DNA from: Limnohabitans sp. Rim8
GTDB lineage: Bacteria > Pseudomonadota > Gammaproteobacteria > Burkholderiales > Burkholderiaceae_C
NCBI GenBank assembly: GCA_945897795.1
Contig: CAMDFT010000007.1
Location: forward strand, 1-64,000
Length of the DNA: 64,000 nucleotides
Direction of reading: 5' to 3'
Positions 16,201 through 23,404 of the stretch are shown piece by piece (the stretch's first letter is position 1; the number at the start of each line of letters is the position of its first letter). The notes under the pieces were generated by a model. The model saw nothing but the letters and a program-made list of their open reading frames with translations. It did no database searches and was not told the DNA's origin. Position numbers and translations under genes: made by a program.

Positions 16201-16371
16201 TCAGATGGCGACCATCTCAAAGTCTTCCTTGCGGGCCGCGCATTCGGGGCAAGTCCAGTTCATGGGCACGTCTGCCCATTGGGTGCCCGGCGCAATGCCG
16301 TGCTCGGGGTCGCCCTCGGCTTCGTCGTAAATCCAGCCGCAAATCAGGCACATCCAAGTTTTGTGTTCCAT
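16201..16371 (-). CDS. Rubredoxin
   Basis: 56 residues, the usual size. Two iron-binding knuckles are visible: MCLICGWIYDEAEGD near residue 8 and NWTCPECAARKEDFE near residue 41, giving a [Fe(Cys)4] site with C-x2-C spacings. The central IAPGTQWADVPMNW is standard. It is a small cytoplasmic one-electron carrier; in this lineage its partners may be an oxidase or an alkane-type hydroxylase, but none is adjacent. It is divergent from the ThiD-like gene and abuts the photolyase gene tail to tail. Confidence 0.93.
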   Translation of the reverse strand: MEHKTWMCLICGWIYDEAEGDPEHGIAPGTQWADVPMNWTCPECAARKEDFEMVAI

Positions 16372-16474
16372 CACAGTGTCGCAATCAGAGAGTCGAATAG
16401 AATAATTTAATTGTATCGGCCTATTCAACACATGCCCTGTCTTTGCGTGCCACGGCCCTGACATTTGACCTTCA

Positions 16475-17416
16475 ATGACCGATTCCAAGCCCGCCAACAC
16501 CAAAATAGAACAACTTCTGGATGACGAAGAGTCGGCCAGCCTGGCCTGCGTGCTGTCTTTCAATGCCAACGACCCCAGCGGCGCTGGCGGCCTGAGCTGT
16601 GACTCGGTGGCCATGGCCTCGGTGGGGGCGCATTGCATGCCCATTTGCACAGGCACTTATGTGCGCGACACCAGCAGCATCACCGACTTTTATGCGCTGG
16701 ACGACGAAGCCGTGCATGACCAGGCCCGCGCCGTGGCCGAAGACGTGCCGGTGCAGGTCATTAAAGTAGGCTTTGTTGGCACGCCCGAGAGCCTGGCGGT
16801 GATCGCCGAGCTGTCGGACGACTACGACGGTGTGCCGGTCGTGGCCTACATGCCCAACCTGTCCTGGTGGGAAGAAGACAAGATCGACGCTTATCTGGAC
16901 GCTTTTCGCGAATTGCTGCTGCCGCAAACCAGCGTGCTGGTGGGCCACCACAGCACGCTGCGCCGTTGGTTGCTGCCCGACTGGAGCGGTGATCGCAACC
17001 CTGGTCCGCGCGACATCGCCAAAGCAGCGGCCGAGCTGGGGGTGCCCTACACCCTGGTGACCGGGTTACCCTTGCCCGAGCAACACATCGACAACGTGCT
17101 GGCCTCGCCCGAGACCGTGCTGGCCCACGAAAAGTTTGAACGCATCGAGGCGGTGTTTGCGGGGGCGGGCGACACGCTCACCGCAGCCTTGGCCGCCTTG
17201 CTGGCCACCGGTATGGACCTGCCCGAAGCCACCAGCGAAGCCCTGCATTACCTGGACCGGTGCCTGGACGAAGGCTTTCGGCCCGGCATGGGCCAGGTCA
17301 TTCCGGACCGCCTGTTCTGGGCCCTGCCCGAAGGCGAAGAAACCGACGGCGATGGCCCCGAAGTGCACCCCGGGGCAGATTACTTTGAAATACCTTTCAA
17401 CGAAACCAAACACTGA
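16475..17416 (+). CDS. ThiD-like PfkB/ribokinase-fold kinase, divergent
   Basis: 313 residues. It resembles hydroxymethylpyrimidine / phosphomethylpyrimidine kinase, with [23 protein letters not shown] near residue 30 and [19 protein letters not shown] near 230. Differences from canonical ThiD are clear. The GSDPSGGAG start reads NDPSGAGG, the D-P-V-M-V-x-K segment is replaced by [15 protein letters not shown], and the catalytic cysteine of G-T-G-C-T is aspartate (GAGDT), as in general ribokinases. It lies nine bases before hemL, an arrangement that suggests co-transcription. Annotated pipelines call it thiD; the true substrate could differ. Confidence 0.7.
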   Translation: MTDSKPANTKIEQLLDDEESASLACVLSFNANDPSGAGGLSCDSVAMASVGAHCMPICTGTYVRDTSSITDFYALDDEAVHDQARAVAEDVPVQVIKVGFVGTPESLAVIAELSDDYDGVPVVAYMPNLSWWEEDKIDAYLDAFRELLLPQTSVLVGHHSTLRRWLLPDWSGDRNPGPRDIAKAAAELGVPYTLVTGLPLPEQHIDNVLASPETVLAHEKFERIEAVFAGAGDTLTAALAALLATGMDLPEATSEALHYLDRCLDEGFRPGMGQVIPDRLFWALPEGEETDGDGPEVHPGADYFEIPFNETKH

Positions 17417-17424
17417 GACCCGAC

Positions 17425-18720
17425 ATGACCGACCGCAACCAAGTACTGTTTGACCGCGCCGCCCAAGTGATTCCCGGTGGGGTCAACTCCCCCGTGCGCG
17501 CCTTTCGCGCTGTGGGCGGTACGCCGCGCTTTGTTCAACGTGCCCAAGGTGCCTATTTTTGGGACGCCAACGGCCAAAAATACATCGACTACATCGGCTC
17601 TTGGGGCCCCATGATCTTGGGCCATGGCCACCCGGCGGTGCTCGAAGCGGTGCAAAAAGCCGCGCTGGACGGTTTCTCTTTTGGTGCACCCACTGAACGC
17701 GAGATCGAGCTGGCCGAAGTAATCCTCAAGCATGTGCCGTCCATGGAAATGGTGCGCCTGGTCAGCTCGGGCACCGAAGCGGGCATGAGCGCGCTGCGCC
17801 TGGCCCGTGGCGCCACAGGCCGCACCAAGTTCATCAAGTTTGAAGGCTGCTACCACGGACATGCCGATGCGCTGCTGGTCAAAGCCGGATCGGGCCTTGC
17901 GACTTTTGGCAACCCCACGAGCGCAGGCGTGCCGCCCGAAGTGGTGCGCGACACGCTGGTGCTGGAGTACAACAACATCCAGCAGTTGGAAGAAGCCTTT
18001 GCCCTGCATGGCAAGGAACTGGCCTGCGTGATGATTGAACCCATCGCGGGCAACATGAACTTTGTGCGTGCCAGCGTGCCTTTCATGAAGCGCTGCCGCG
18101 AGCTGTGCACCGAGCACGGTGCGCTGCTAGTTTTTGACGAAGTGATGTCCGGTTTCCGCGTGGCCTTGGGCAGCGCCCAAAGCGTTTACGCCAAAGCCAT
18201 TCCCGGCTTCAAGCCTGACATGACGGTGCTGGGCAAGGTGATTGGTGGCGGCATGCCGCTGGCCGCCTTTGGTGGCCCGCGCGAGATCATGCGCCAACTG
18301 GCCCCCACCGGCCCGGTCTACCAAGCGGGCACGCTCAGCGGCAACCCGGTGGCCACGGCCTGCGGCCTGACCACGCTGCGTGAGATCGCCAAGCCCGGCT
18401 TTTTTGACGCCCTGAGCGCCCGAACCCAAAGCCTGGTGGATGGCCTCAAAGGTGCAGCGGCCAATGCGGGTGTGCCTTTCAGCGCCGACTGCCAAGGCGG
18501 TATGTTTGGTTTCTTCTTGCTGCCCGAGTTGGCGCAAAACTACGCCCAGGTCATGACCAGCGACAGCCCCAGGTTCAACAAGCTGTTCCATGGCTTGCTT
18601 GACGGTGGTGTCTACATCGCTCCCGCTTTGTACGAAGCCGGATTTGTCAGCGCTGCACACACCGAAGCCGACATCGCTGAGACGGTGCGTGTCGCGGCTG
18701 AAGTGTTCAAAACGCTTTGA
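17425..18720 (+). CDS. hemL: Glutamate-1-semialdehyde 2,1-aminomutase
   Basis: 431 residues. A PLP enzyme that turns glutamate-1-semialdehyde into 5-aminolevulinate in the C5 haem pathway. Conserved blocks are [60 protein letters not shown] and [16 protein letters not shown]. The PLP lysine is in [19 protein letters not shown] (about residue 272). The start has no strong SD but follows the ThiD-like gene by eight bases. The next gene begins eight bases after the stop. Confidence 0.97.
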   Translation: MTDRNQVLFDRAAQVIPGGVNSPVRAFRAVGGTPRFVQRAQGAYFWDANGQKYIDYIGSWGPMILGHGHPAVLEAVQKAALDGFSFGAPTEREIELAEVILKHVPSMEMVRLVSSGTEAGMSALRLARGATGRTKFIKFEGCYHGHADALLVKAGSGLATFGNPTSAGVPPEVVRDTLVLEYNNIQQLEEAFALHGKELACVMIEPIAGNMNFVRASVPFMKRCRELCTEHGALLVFDEVMSGFRVALGSAQSVYAKAIPGFKPDMTVLGKVIGGGMPLAAFGGPREIMRQLAPTGPVYQAGTLSGNPVATACGLTTLREIAKPGFFDALSARTQSLVDGLKGAAANAGVPFSADCQGGMFGFFLLPELAQNYAQVMTSDSPRFNKLFHGLLDGGVYIAPALYEAGFVSAAHTEADIAETVRVAAEVFKTL

Positions 18721-18728
18721 GCCCGGCC

Positions 18729-19193
18729 ATGAAACACCTGACTTGTTTGGTGTTTGTTGGCTTGACCCATGTTGGCATGCCTGCCCACGCCGAGTTCGAT
18801 GCCAGCCGCCTATGGGTGAACGCAGGGTTTTACTCGGCGCACTTTGACACCCACAAAAGTCTTCGCAATGCCAACCCAGGTATCGGCTTTGAATACGCCC
18901 TTCATGAGGACTGGAGCGCAACCGCTGGACGCTTCATCAACAGCGACAACGCCCACTCCAGCTACATCGGCGTTTATTACCAACCTTGGCGCGTGGGCTC
19001 GGTCAAGCTGGGTGCGGTGGCGGGGGCCTTCAATGGCTATCCCAAAGCTTTTGACGGCGGTTGGTTTCCGGCCGTCATCCCGACCGCCAGCTTGGAAAGC
19101 GGGCACTGGGGCCTGAACGTGGCCTTGGTGCCGCCCCTCAAAGACCGGCTGTATGGCGCGGTCAGTTTTCAGCTCAAGTACCGCTTTCGTTGA
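18729..19193 (+). CDS. Exported protein of unknown function, probably small outer-membrane beta-barrel
   Basis: 154 residues. An N-terminal signal peptide (HLTCLVFVGLTHVGMPAHA, likely cleavage before EFDAS) is followed by alternating-hydrophobic stretches. Conserved-looking patches are LWVNAGFYSAHFD, NPGIGFEYALHEDWSATAGRF, SSYIGVYYQPW and GGWFPAVIPTASLE. The chain ends in LKYRFR, whose terminal aromatic-x pattern suits a barrel strand. Overall it resembles small lipid-A-modifying or PagP-like barrels, but no catalytic motif is certain. ATG at 18729 gives the signal peptide; it follows hemL by eight bases and may be co-transcribed. Confidence 0.65.
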   Translation: MKHLTCLVFVGLTHVGMPAHAEFDASRLWVNAGFYSAHFDTHKSLRNANPGIGFEYALHEDWSATAGRFINSDNAHSSYIGVYYQPWRVGSVKLGAVAGAFNGYPKAFDGGWFPAVIPTASLESGHWGLNVALVPPLKDRLYGAVSFQLKYRFR

Positions 19194-19218
19194 CCGAAGG
19201 CCCATGGAGACCCCCCCG

Positions 19219-20202
19219 ATGAACCCATCACGCCGCCAACTGAACACCTTGCTGGGCGCCAGCCTTTTGAGTCTGGGGACTGCCCCTTTGGCCTGGGCGC
19301 AAACAGCGGCCACACAAGCGCCTCTCAAGCTGATCGTGCCCTTCACCCCCGGCACAGGCATTGACCTGATCGCCCGCACCCTGGGGCCCAAACTCTCGCA
19401 GCGCCTGAACCGTCCGGTGGTGGTTGAAAACCGCGTGGGTGCCTCCGGCAACATCGGCACCGAAGCGGTGGTGCGGTCAGCACCAGACGGCTCCACCCTG
19501 CTGGTGAGCGTCAACACTTTGGTCATGAACCGAGCGCTTTACCCAGGCCTGAGTTTTGACGCGGTGAAAGACCTGACGGCCGTCTCGCAAACCAGCTGGG
19601 GGCAACTGCTGCTGGTGACCCACCCCAAAACCGGCTACAAGAACGCTGGCGAATTGGTGCAAGCGGCACGCCAACAGCCAGGCCGCCTCAATTACGCATC
19701 GCCCGGCGTGGGCACGCCACACCACTTGTCAATGGAGCTGTTCAAAAACACCGCCCGGGTTTTTCTGACGCACATCCCGTATCGGGGCACCGGCCCGGCC
19801 GTGACCGATTTGCTGGGTGGCCAAGTGGACGCGATGTTCCTGCCCATCCATGTCGCCTTGCCGCACATTCGCTCTGGTCGGATGGTGGCGCTGGGCATTG
19901 GCAGTGACAAGCGTCACGCCCTGTTGCCCGATCTGCCCACCCTGGCCGAAGCCAAAGCAGGCAATGTGAACGTGGACATGTGGTACGGCGTCTTTGCCCC
20001 CAAAGGCACACCGGCCGACATCGTGAACCTGTACAACCGCGAGATCAACCAACTGCTCAGCGGCGAAGATGTGCAAAAGGCGTTTGTCTCGCAAGGCATG
20101 GACCCCAGCGGCAGCACCCCACAAGCCTTTGCCCAACTGGTCGAGCGCGACGCCGAACGCTGGGCCCGCCTGATCAAGGACCAAGGCATCAAGGCCGACT
20201 GA
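19219..20202 (+). CDS. TctC/Bug-type tripartite tricarboxylate periplasmic binding protein
   Basis: 327 residues. Tat-like or Sec signal at the N-terminus (PSRRQLNTLLGASLLSLG, ending AWAQ), then the family start LKLIVPFTPGTGIDLIARTLGPKL. VVVENRVGASGNIGTEAVVRSAPDGSTLL is the ligand-loop signature with the conserved G-A-x-G-N. Later stretches are FLTHIPYRGTGPAVTDLLGGQVD and GVFAPKGTPADIVNLYN. No TctA/TctB membrane genes are adjacent, the normal state for the expanded orphan Bug proteins of Burkholderiales. Ligand unknown (usually a carboxylate). Another in-frame ATG lies five codons upstream. Confidence 0.92.
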   Translation: MNPSRRQLNTLLGASLLSLGTAPLAWAQTAATQAPLKLIVPFTPGTGIDLIARTLGPKLSQRLNRPVVVENRVGASGNIGTEAVVRSAPDGSTLLVSVNTLVMNRALYPGLSFDAVKDLTAVSQTSWGQLLLVTHPKTGYKNAGELVQAARQQPGRLNYASPGVGTPHHLSMELFKNTARVFLTHIPYRGTGPAVTDLLGGQVDAMFLPIHVALPHIRSGRMVALGIGSDKRHALLPDLPTLAEAKAGNVNVDMWYGVFAPKGTPADIVNLYNREINQLLSGEDVQKAFVSQGMDPSGSTPQAFAQLVERDAERWARLIKDQGIKAD

Positions 20203-20206
20203 TGTG

Positions 20207-20225
20207 AGCGCGCTCAGGGCGCGCT
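20207..20225. terminator. GC-rich stem-loop between convergent tctC and vapC
   Basis: AGCGCGC and GCGCGCT pair across a five-base loop; the loop begins with the vapC stop codon. It could slow or end transcription from both sides, but there is no T-tract on either strand, so a true intrinsic terminator is not proven. Confidence 0.3.
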
Positions 20226-20750
20226 GTCTGGGTTGGTGGGGGTGTTGGCGTCTGTGGGCAACACCAGGCAGCGCTTTAGCCCAAAGCGCTCAAAGTCGCG
20301 GTCAAACGTGACCATGCGAAGGCCAGCGCTTTGGGCTGTGGCCGCCAGGCACATGTCGGTCCACAAGCGAATGGGCTGGGGCTCACCGCGACGCCCCAGT
20401 AACTGCGCAATGGCGTCGTCCAAACCGGGTGGGTCGGCCAGCAAACCCACGGCAGGCGTTTCTAGCCATTGGCGGTACATGGCCAAGGCCTGCGTCAAAT
20501 TCAACACATTGGGGCCCATCGCCCGGGGCTGCGACAGCAAGCGCACCAAACCCATCATGGTGCTTCGGCAAAACCACAAAGGCGTTGCGGCCGCGCAGGC
20601 CGATTCCCAGTAGCGCATGGCCTGCGCATGAAACGGGTGAGCGGCGCTGCACAAACCTACCCACACATTGACATCGAGCAAATCACCCGGTGCCAAGCGC
20701 CAGTTGGCCGAGGCCTCAGCCACGCCCCAAGAGCCGGATGGTTCGCTCAT
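20214..20750 (-). CDS. VapC-type PIN-domain toxin
   Basis: 178 residues. The first acidic residue of the PIN active site is in PGDLLDVNVWVGL (about 26), then a conserved arginine/serine region, then the later acidic residues in LWTDMCLAATAQSAGLRMVTFDRDF (about 133-157). PIN toxins are metal-dependent RNases. The sequence SAAHPFHAQAMRYWES in the first helix is typical of the VapC subgroup with a V-N-V-W-V strand. ATG at 20750 has AGGAAG in front and overlaps the antitoxin gene by 35 bases; the N-terminal 18 residues outside the fold make a slightly later start possible. Confidence 0.83.
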   Translation of the reverse strand: MSEPSGSWGVAEASANWRLAPGDLLDVNVWVGLCSAAHPFHAQAMRYWESACAAATPLWFCRSTMMGLVRLLSQPRAMGPNVLNLTQALAMYRQWLETPAVGLLADPPGLDDAIAQLLGRRGEPQPIRLWTDMCLAATAQSAGLRMVTFDRDFERFGLKRCLVLPTDANTPTNPDSAP

Positions 20751-21000
20751 CGTCTTCCTCGTTGATCAATTCATACAAATCGGCATTGGTCAATTTGCTC
20801 AGATGCAGCGGCAATGGCCCCTGGTTTGGAATGATCAGTGGCCTGGCATCAAACCGCTTTTGCGGGTCCACCACCTCGCGGGCGGTCAAGCCCCGCTCCA
20901 CCAGCTCAATGACCAGGTCGCGCAGGGTCCGGCCCTCTTGGGCGGCCCGGGTTTTGAGGTGCTTGAACAGCGCGTCGGGGAAATCAAGTGAAGTACGCAT
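20716..21000 (-). CDS. VapB-type ribbon-helix-helix antitoxin
   Basis: 94 residues. The first 45 form a ribbon-helix-helix: MRTSLDFPDALFKHLKTRAA, then EGRTLRDLVIELVERGL. The C-terminal half (FDARPLIIPNQGPLPLHLS and onward to LINEEDDERTIRLLGRG) would cover the PIN toxin. The start MRTSLDFP is standard for the family; the longer frame upstream lacks likeness. It overlaps vapC, so the two are coupled. TGCAT repeats just upstream may be its operator. Confidence 0.85.
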   Translation of the reverse strand: MRTSLDFPDALFKHLKTRAAQEGRTLRDLVIELVERGLTAREVVDPQKRFDARPLIIPNQGPLPLHLSKLTNADLYELINEEDDERTIRLLGRG

Positions 21001-21003
21001 GTC

Positions 21004-21024
21004 TGCATTTTTGCATGAATGCAT
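21004..21024. promoter_or_regulatory. Three TGCAT repeats with 8-bp period upstream of vapB
   Basis: TGCAT occurs at 21004, 21012 and 21020, exactly eight bases apart, directly in front of the vapB ATG. Regular short repeats are typical half-sites for ribbon-helix-helix dimers, so this is a candidate autoregulatory operator. Confidence 0.45.
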
Positions 21025-21151
21025 GAAAATGCGCAAGGACTTTCCCCTGACTGCCCGTGCACCAGACCATAGCTGGCCCAGCAAACCAGCGATAATCCGC
21101 CCCTGCATTCACGTCCGGACCGGGCGCTTGCCCACCCCTCAGGACCTCTCC

Positions 21152-21469
21152 ATGAAAAAGAATTTCCCCCTGCAAGCCGAAGGCAAGCACCCCGACCGTG
21201 TGCTCGAAGCCGTCAAGCACGAGATCCGCAAATACTTCAAGCGCGAGCGCAACCGCGACGTGCCCAAGGGCGTGGACTTTTGGGACTTTGACTGCAAAGT
21301 GGGCCTGAACGCCGACAGCGCCGAAGTGGTGCGGGTGAGCGGCGTGATCGAAGCCGTGGACGCAGCAGTCAAAGCAGGCGCATCGTCGGTGTATGTGGAA
21401 ATTTTGAGCAAGCACGGGGTGCGGGTTCTGAAGGCGCAACACGACGAAGAGCCACAAGAAGACGCTTGA
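21152..21469 (+). CDS. DUF6172 family protein
   Basis: 105 residues. The N-terminus MKKNFPLQAEGKHPDRVLEA, followed by RKYFKRERNRDVPKGVDFWDFDCKVG, is highly characteristic of this small, widespread but uncharacterised proteobacterial family. The rest alternates strand and helix (VVRVSGVIEAVDAAVKAG, then SSVYVEILSKHGVR). No catalytic motif is apparent; the basic N-terminal half suggests nucleic-acid contact, but this is only a guess. AGGAC lies nine bases before the ATG. It sits between two VapBC-type modules. Confidence 0.8.
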   Translation: MKKNFPLQAEGKHPDRVLEAVKHEIRKYFKRERNRDVPKGVDFWDFDCKVGLNADSAEVVRVSGVIEAVDAAVKAGASSVYVEILSKHGVRVLKAQHDEEPQEDA

Positions 21470-21566
21470 TATTAAAAAAGTAGATATTTGGGGTCTGCGT
21501 CATGAATCATGGCGCATACAAGTAGTCTCGGTTGTCAATCACTTAGACAACCTGCAGTTGGCTCCA

Positions 21567-21965
21567 CTACGCCAGCAACCGCGCCTTGCGTTTTTGTGCC
21601 TTCAGCAGCTGTATGGCCTGCTGGTCAAATGACACAAACTCGGTGCCTCCCAGCAGCTCACCCTCGGCTGCAATCACCCCATCGGCAAAGTCGCCGCCCC
21701 TGTCCAGCTGCGCCAGCCCAGCCAGCACCGTGGGCGTGTGGCAGACCACTTGCCGCACTTGCAGCAGGGTCCGCAAGGCATGGGCCACTTGGGCCGAGGT
21801 GTAGCGGTAGCCGCGCAACAAGACCCAAACCATCTCACACAAGGCTGGGGTGGGCACCGCAATCAAACTGGCTTTTTGCAACACGCGCAGCGCCAAGGCT
21901 GCTTGTCCAGGGTCATCTTGCGTGGCCAGCCGAACCAGCACATTGGTGTCAAGGGTGACCTTCAC
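21567..21965 (-). CDS. VapC-type PIN-domain toxin (second module)
   Basis: 132 residues. PIN-domain start VKVTLDTNVLVRLATQDDPGQ, with the catalytic aspartate in LDTNV. The conserved glutamate is in PALCEMVWVLLRGY (about 46), and the last acidic cluster is in LDRGGDFADGVIAAEGELLG followed by FVSFDQQAI. This is a textbook VapC RNase. The GTG start overlaps the antitoxin stop as GTGA; the longer ATG frame runs inside the antitoxin gene. Confidence 0.9.
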   Translation of the reverse strand: MKVTLDTNVLVRLATQDDPGQAALALRVLQKASLIAVPTPALCEMVWVLLRGYRYTSAQVAHALRTLLQVRQVVCHTPTVLAGLAQLDRGGDFADGVIAAEGELLGGTEFVSFDQQAIQLLKAQKRKARLLA

Positions 21966-22207
21966 GGCTGCCCCGCCCAAGACTTGGAAATGATGTCGTT
22001 CATCTCGTCCACGCTCAGTGCCTTGGACGGCGCGGGCAAGCAACCGGCAAAGGCCTCAAGACCTTCTGGCGCTTTGGCTTGTAAGGTCAGCACACCGTTA
22101 GCCTGCTTGTGAATTTCAACCTGTTGGCCCGGTGCAATGCCCAAATACTGCAGCAGTTCACGCCGCAAAGTGATTTGGCCTTTGGAGGTGATCGTCAAAG
22201 CGGTCAT
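21962..22207 (-). CDS. AbrB/MazE-type (SpoVT-AbrB) antitoxin
   Basis: 81 residues. The swapped-hairpin DNA-binding domain is at the N-terminus: MTALTITSKGQITLRRELLQ, then LGIAPGQQVEIHKQANGVLTL. The tail (ALSVDEMNDIISKSWAGQP) is the toxin-binding segment. MTALTITSKG is the family's usual beginning; an upstream ATG would add 11 residues from within the operator. It pairs with the PIN toxin at 21567-21965 and should repress its own operon through the palindrome at 22231-22250. Confidence 0.9.
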   Translation of the reverse strand: MTALTITSKGQITLRRELLQYLGIAPGQQVEIHKQANGVLTLQAKAPEGLEAFAGCLPAPSKALSVDEMNDIISKSWAGQP

Positions 22208-22230
22208 GGTAATGTCTTTATTGATGAAAA

Positions 22231-22250
22231 GTAATGTCATTTTACATTAC
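22231..22250. promoter_or_regulatory. Operator-like palindrome of the AbrB-type antitoxin operon
   Basis: GTAATGTCATTTTACATTAC has 7-bp arms around a 6-bp centre. It lies 23 bases before the antitoxin ATG. A further half-site GTAATGTC is found at 22209-22216, so the regulator may bind in two steps. Confidence 0.6.
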
Positions 22251-22320
22251 TCAACCCGGCAGCCATGGCGGATAAGCTCCCGGCCTGATCGCGATTCATT
22301 TCCTTAATCAAGCACCCAAG

Positions 22321-23241
22321 CTACAAGTGCACCCGCGCAAACAGCCGCTCCACCACGCCCCTCATCCACTGCTGGTCGGCATCTTGGTCGGTGCTGGCGT
22401 GCCAGACCAGATTCACTTCATAGGCCGGGGCCTCTTCAATCGTCCACATTTTCAGCTGCAAACGCTGGCTCAGGTTGCGGGCGTACATCTCGGGGACGAT
22501 GCACAGCAAATCGGTGCTCTGCGCCAGCACCGCAATGGCCCCAAAGTGCCGAGGCCTCACAAGAATGCGGTCTTGCAGTTTCATGTCCGCCAGCATTTTT
22601 TCCACGCTTCCGTGGAAGGTCGCCGTGGGCGAGACCACCACAAAATGCGCTTGCGCCAACTGAGCAAGATTCAGCGTCTTCCCGCGTCCCCGGGGTGTGG
22701 GTGACCAGTCTTGGGATGAAATGGCCATGTAACGCTCGTTGAACAGCAACTTGCTGCGAATGCCCCGGTGCTGTGGCTTCAAGATGCCAATGGCCATGTC
22801 GATGTCACGCGCCTCCAACGCCGAAGCCACCTGGGCGGCATCCACTGAAATATTGGACAAAGAAGCCTGTGGCGATTCGCTGCGCAAGGCGGCCGCCAGA
22901 CCCGGCAAAAACAAGATTTCACCCAGATCGGACAAGGACAGTCGCCAATGGCGGTGGCTGCTCAGGGCGTTGAAGGGCTGGTGGTTAAGCACCAGGCTTT
23001 CCATGGCCAGCAACTGCGACTGCATGGCTGGAGCCAGCTGCTCACACAAGCGGGTGGGCTGCAGCCCGACGGGGGAGCGCACAAACAAATCATCGCCAAA
23101 AAATTCACGCAAACGCGCCAGCGCATTGCTGGTGGCGGGCTGCGACAAGGCCAGCGCTTTACCTGCGGCTGTGACCGAGCGGGTGCGGTGGATGGCCACC
23201 AGCACACGCAACAGGTTGAGGTCGAGTTGTCGGAAATTCAT
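22321..23241 (-). CDS. LysR-family transcriptional regulator
   Basis: 306 residues. N-terminal winged helix-turn-helix: NFRQLDLNLLRVLVAIHRTR, then SVTAAGKALALSQPATSNALARLREFFGDDLFVRSP. The rest is a two-lobe effector domain. The start MNFRQLDLNLL is the usual one for the NodD/NahR-like branch of the family; the ATG further upstream overlaps the operator. It is divergent from iorA and most likely controls the iorAB-TRAP operon, with a ligand such as an aromatic 2-oxo acid. The T-rich dyad at 23260-23288 between the two genes is the probable binding site. Confidence 0.93.
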   Translation of the reverse strand: MNFRQLDLNLLRVLVAIHRTRSVTAAGKALALSQPATSNALARLREFFGDDLFVRSPVGLQPTRLCEQLAPAMQSQLLAMESLVLNHQPFNALSSHRHWRLSLSDLGEILFLPGLAAALRSESPQASLSNISVDAAQVASALEARDIDMAIGILKPQHRGIRSKLLFNERYMAISSQDWSPTPRGRGKTLNLAQLAQAHFVVVSPTATFHGSVEKMLADMKLQDRILVRPRHFGAIAVLAQSTDLLCIVPEMYARNLSQRLQLKMWTIEEAPAYEVNLVWHASTDQDADQQWMRGVVERLFARVHL

Positions 23242-23259
23242 GCTTTGCCCATGGTTTAC

Positions 23260-23288
23260 GTGAATAAGGGTTGTTACCAATTATTCAC
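23260..23288. promoter_or_regulatory. LysR-type dyad between the regulator and iorA
   Basis: GTGAATAA and TTATTCAC are perfect inverted 8-bp arms separated by 13 bases, and lie 18 bases upstream of the lysR ATG. The spacing and T/A ends match LysR recognition sites (T-N11-A class). Expected to serve autorepression and activation of iorA. Confidence 0.62.
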
Positions 23289-23404
23289 AACATCAATGTA
23301 GCGCATTGGAAGAATCCATTTGCCATGGTGCTCGCACTGGCCTAAATTGCCCACATTGAATCAGGCTTCACCACGGGACAAGATCCCCATGAAAGGTTTT
23401 GAGC

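Noticed and set aside
21530-21552. Inverted repeat GGTTGTC-N9-GACAACC
   Set aside because: Could be a terminator stem after the DUF6172 gene or the second vapC, but it has no T-tract and a large loop; left uncalled.
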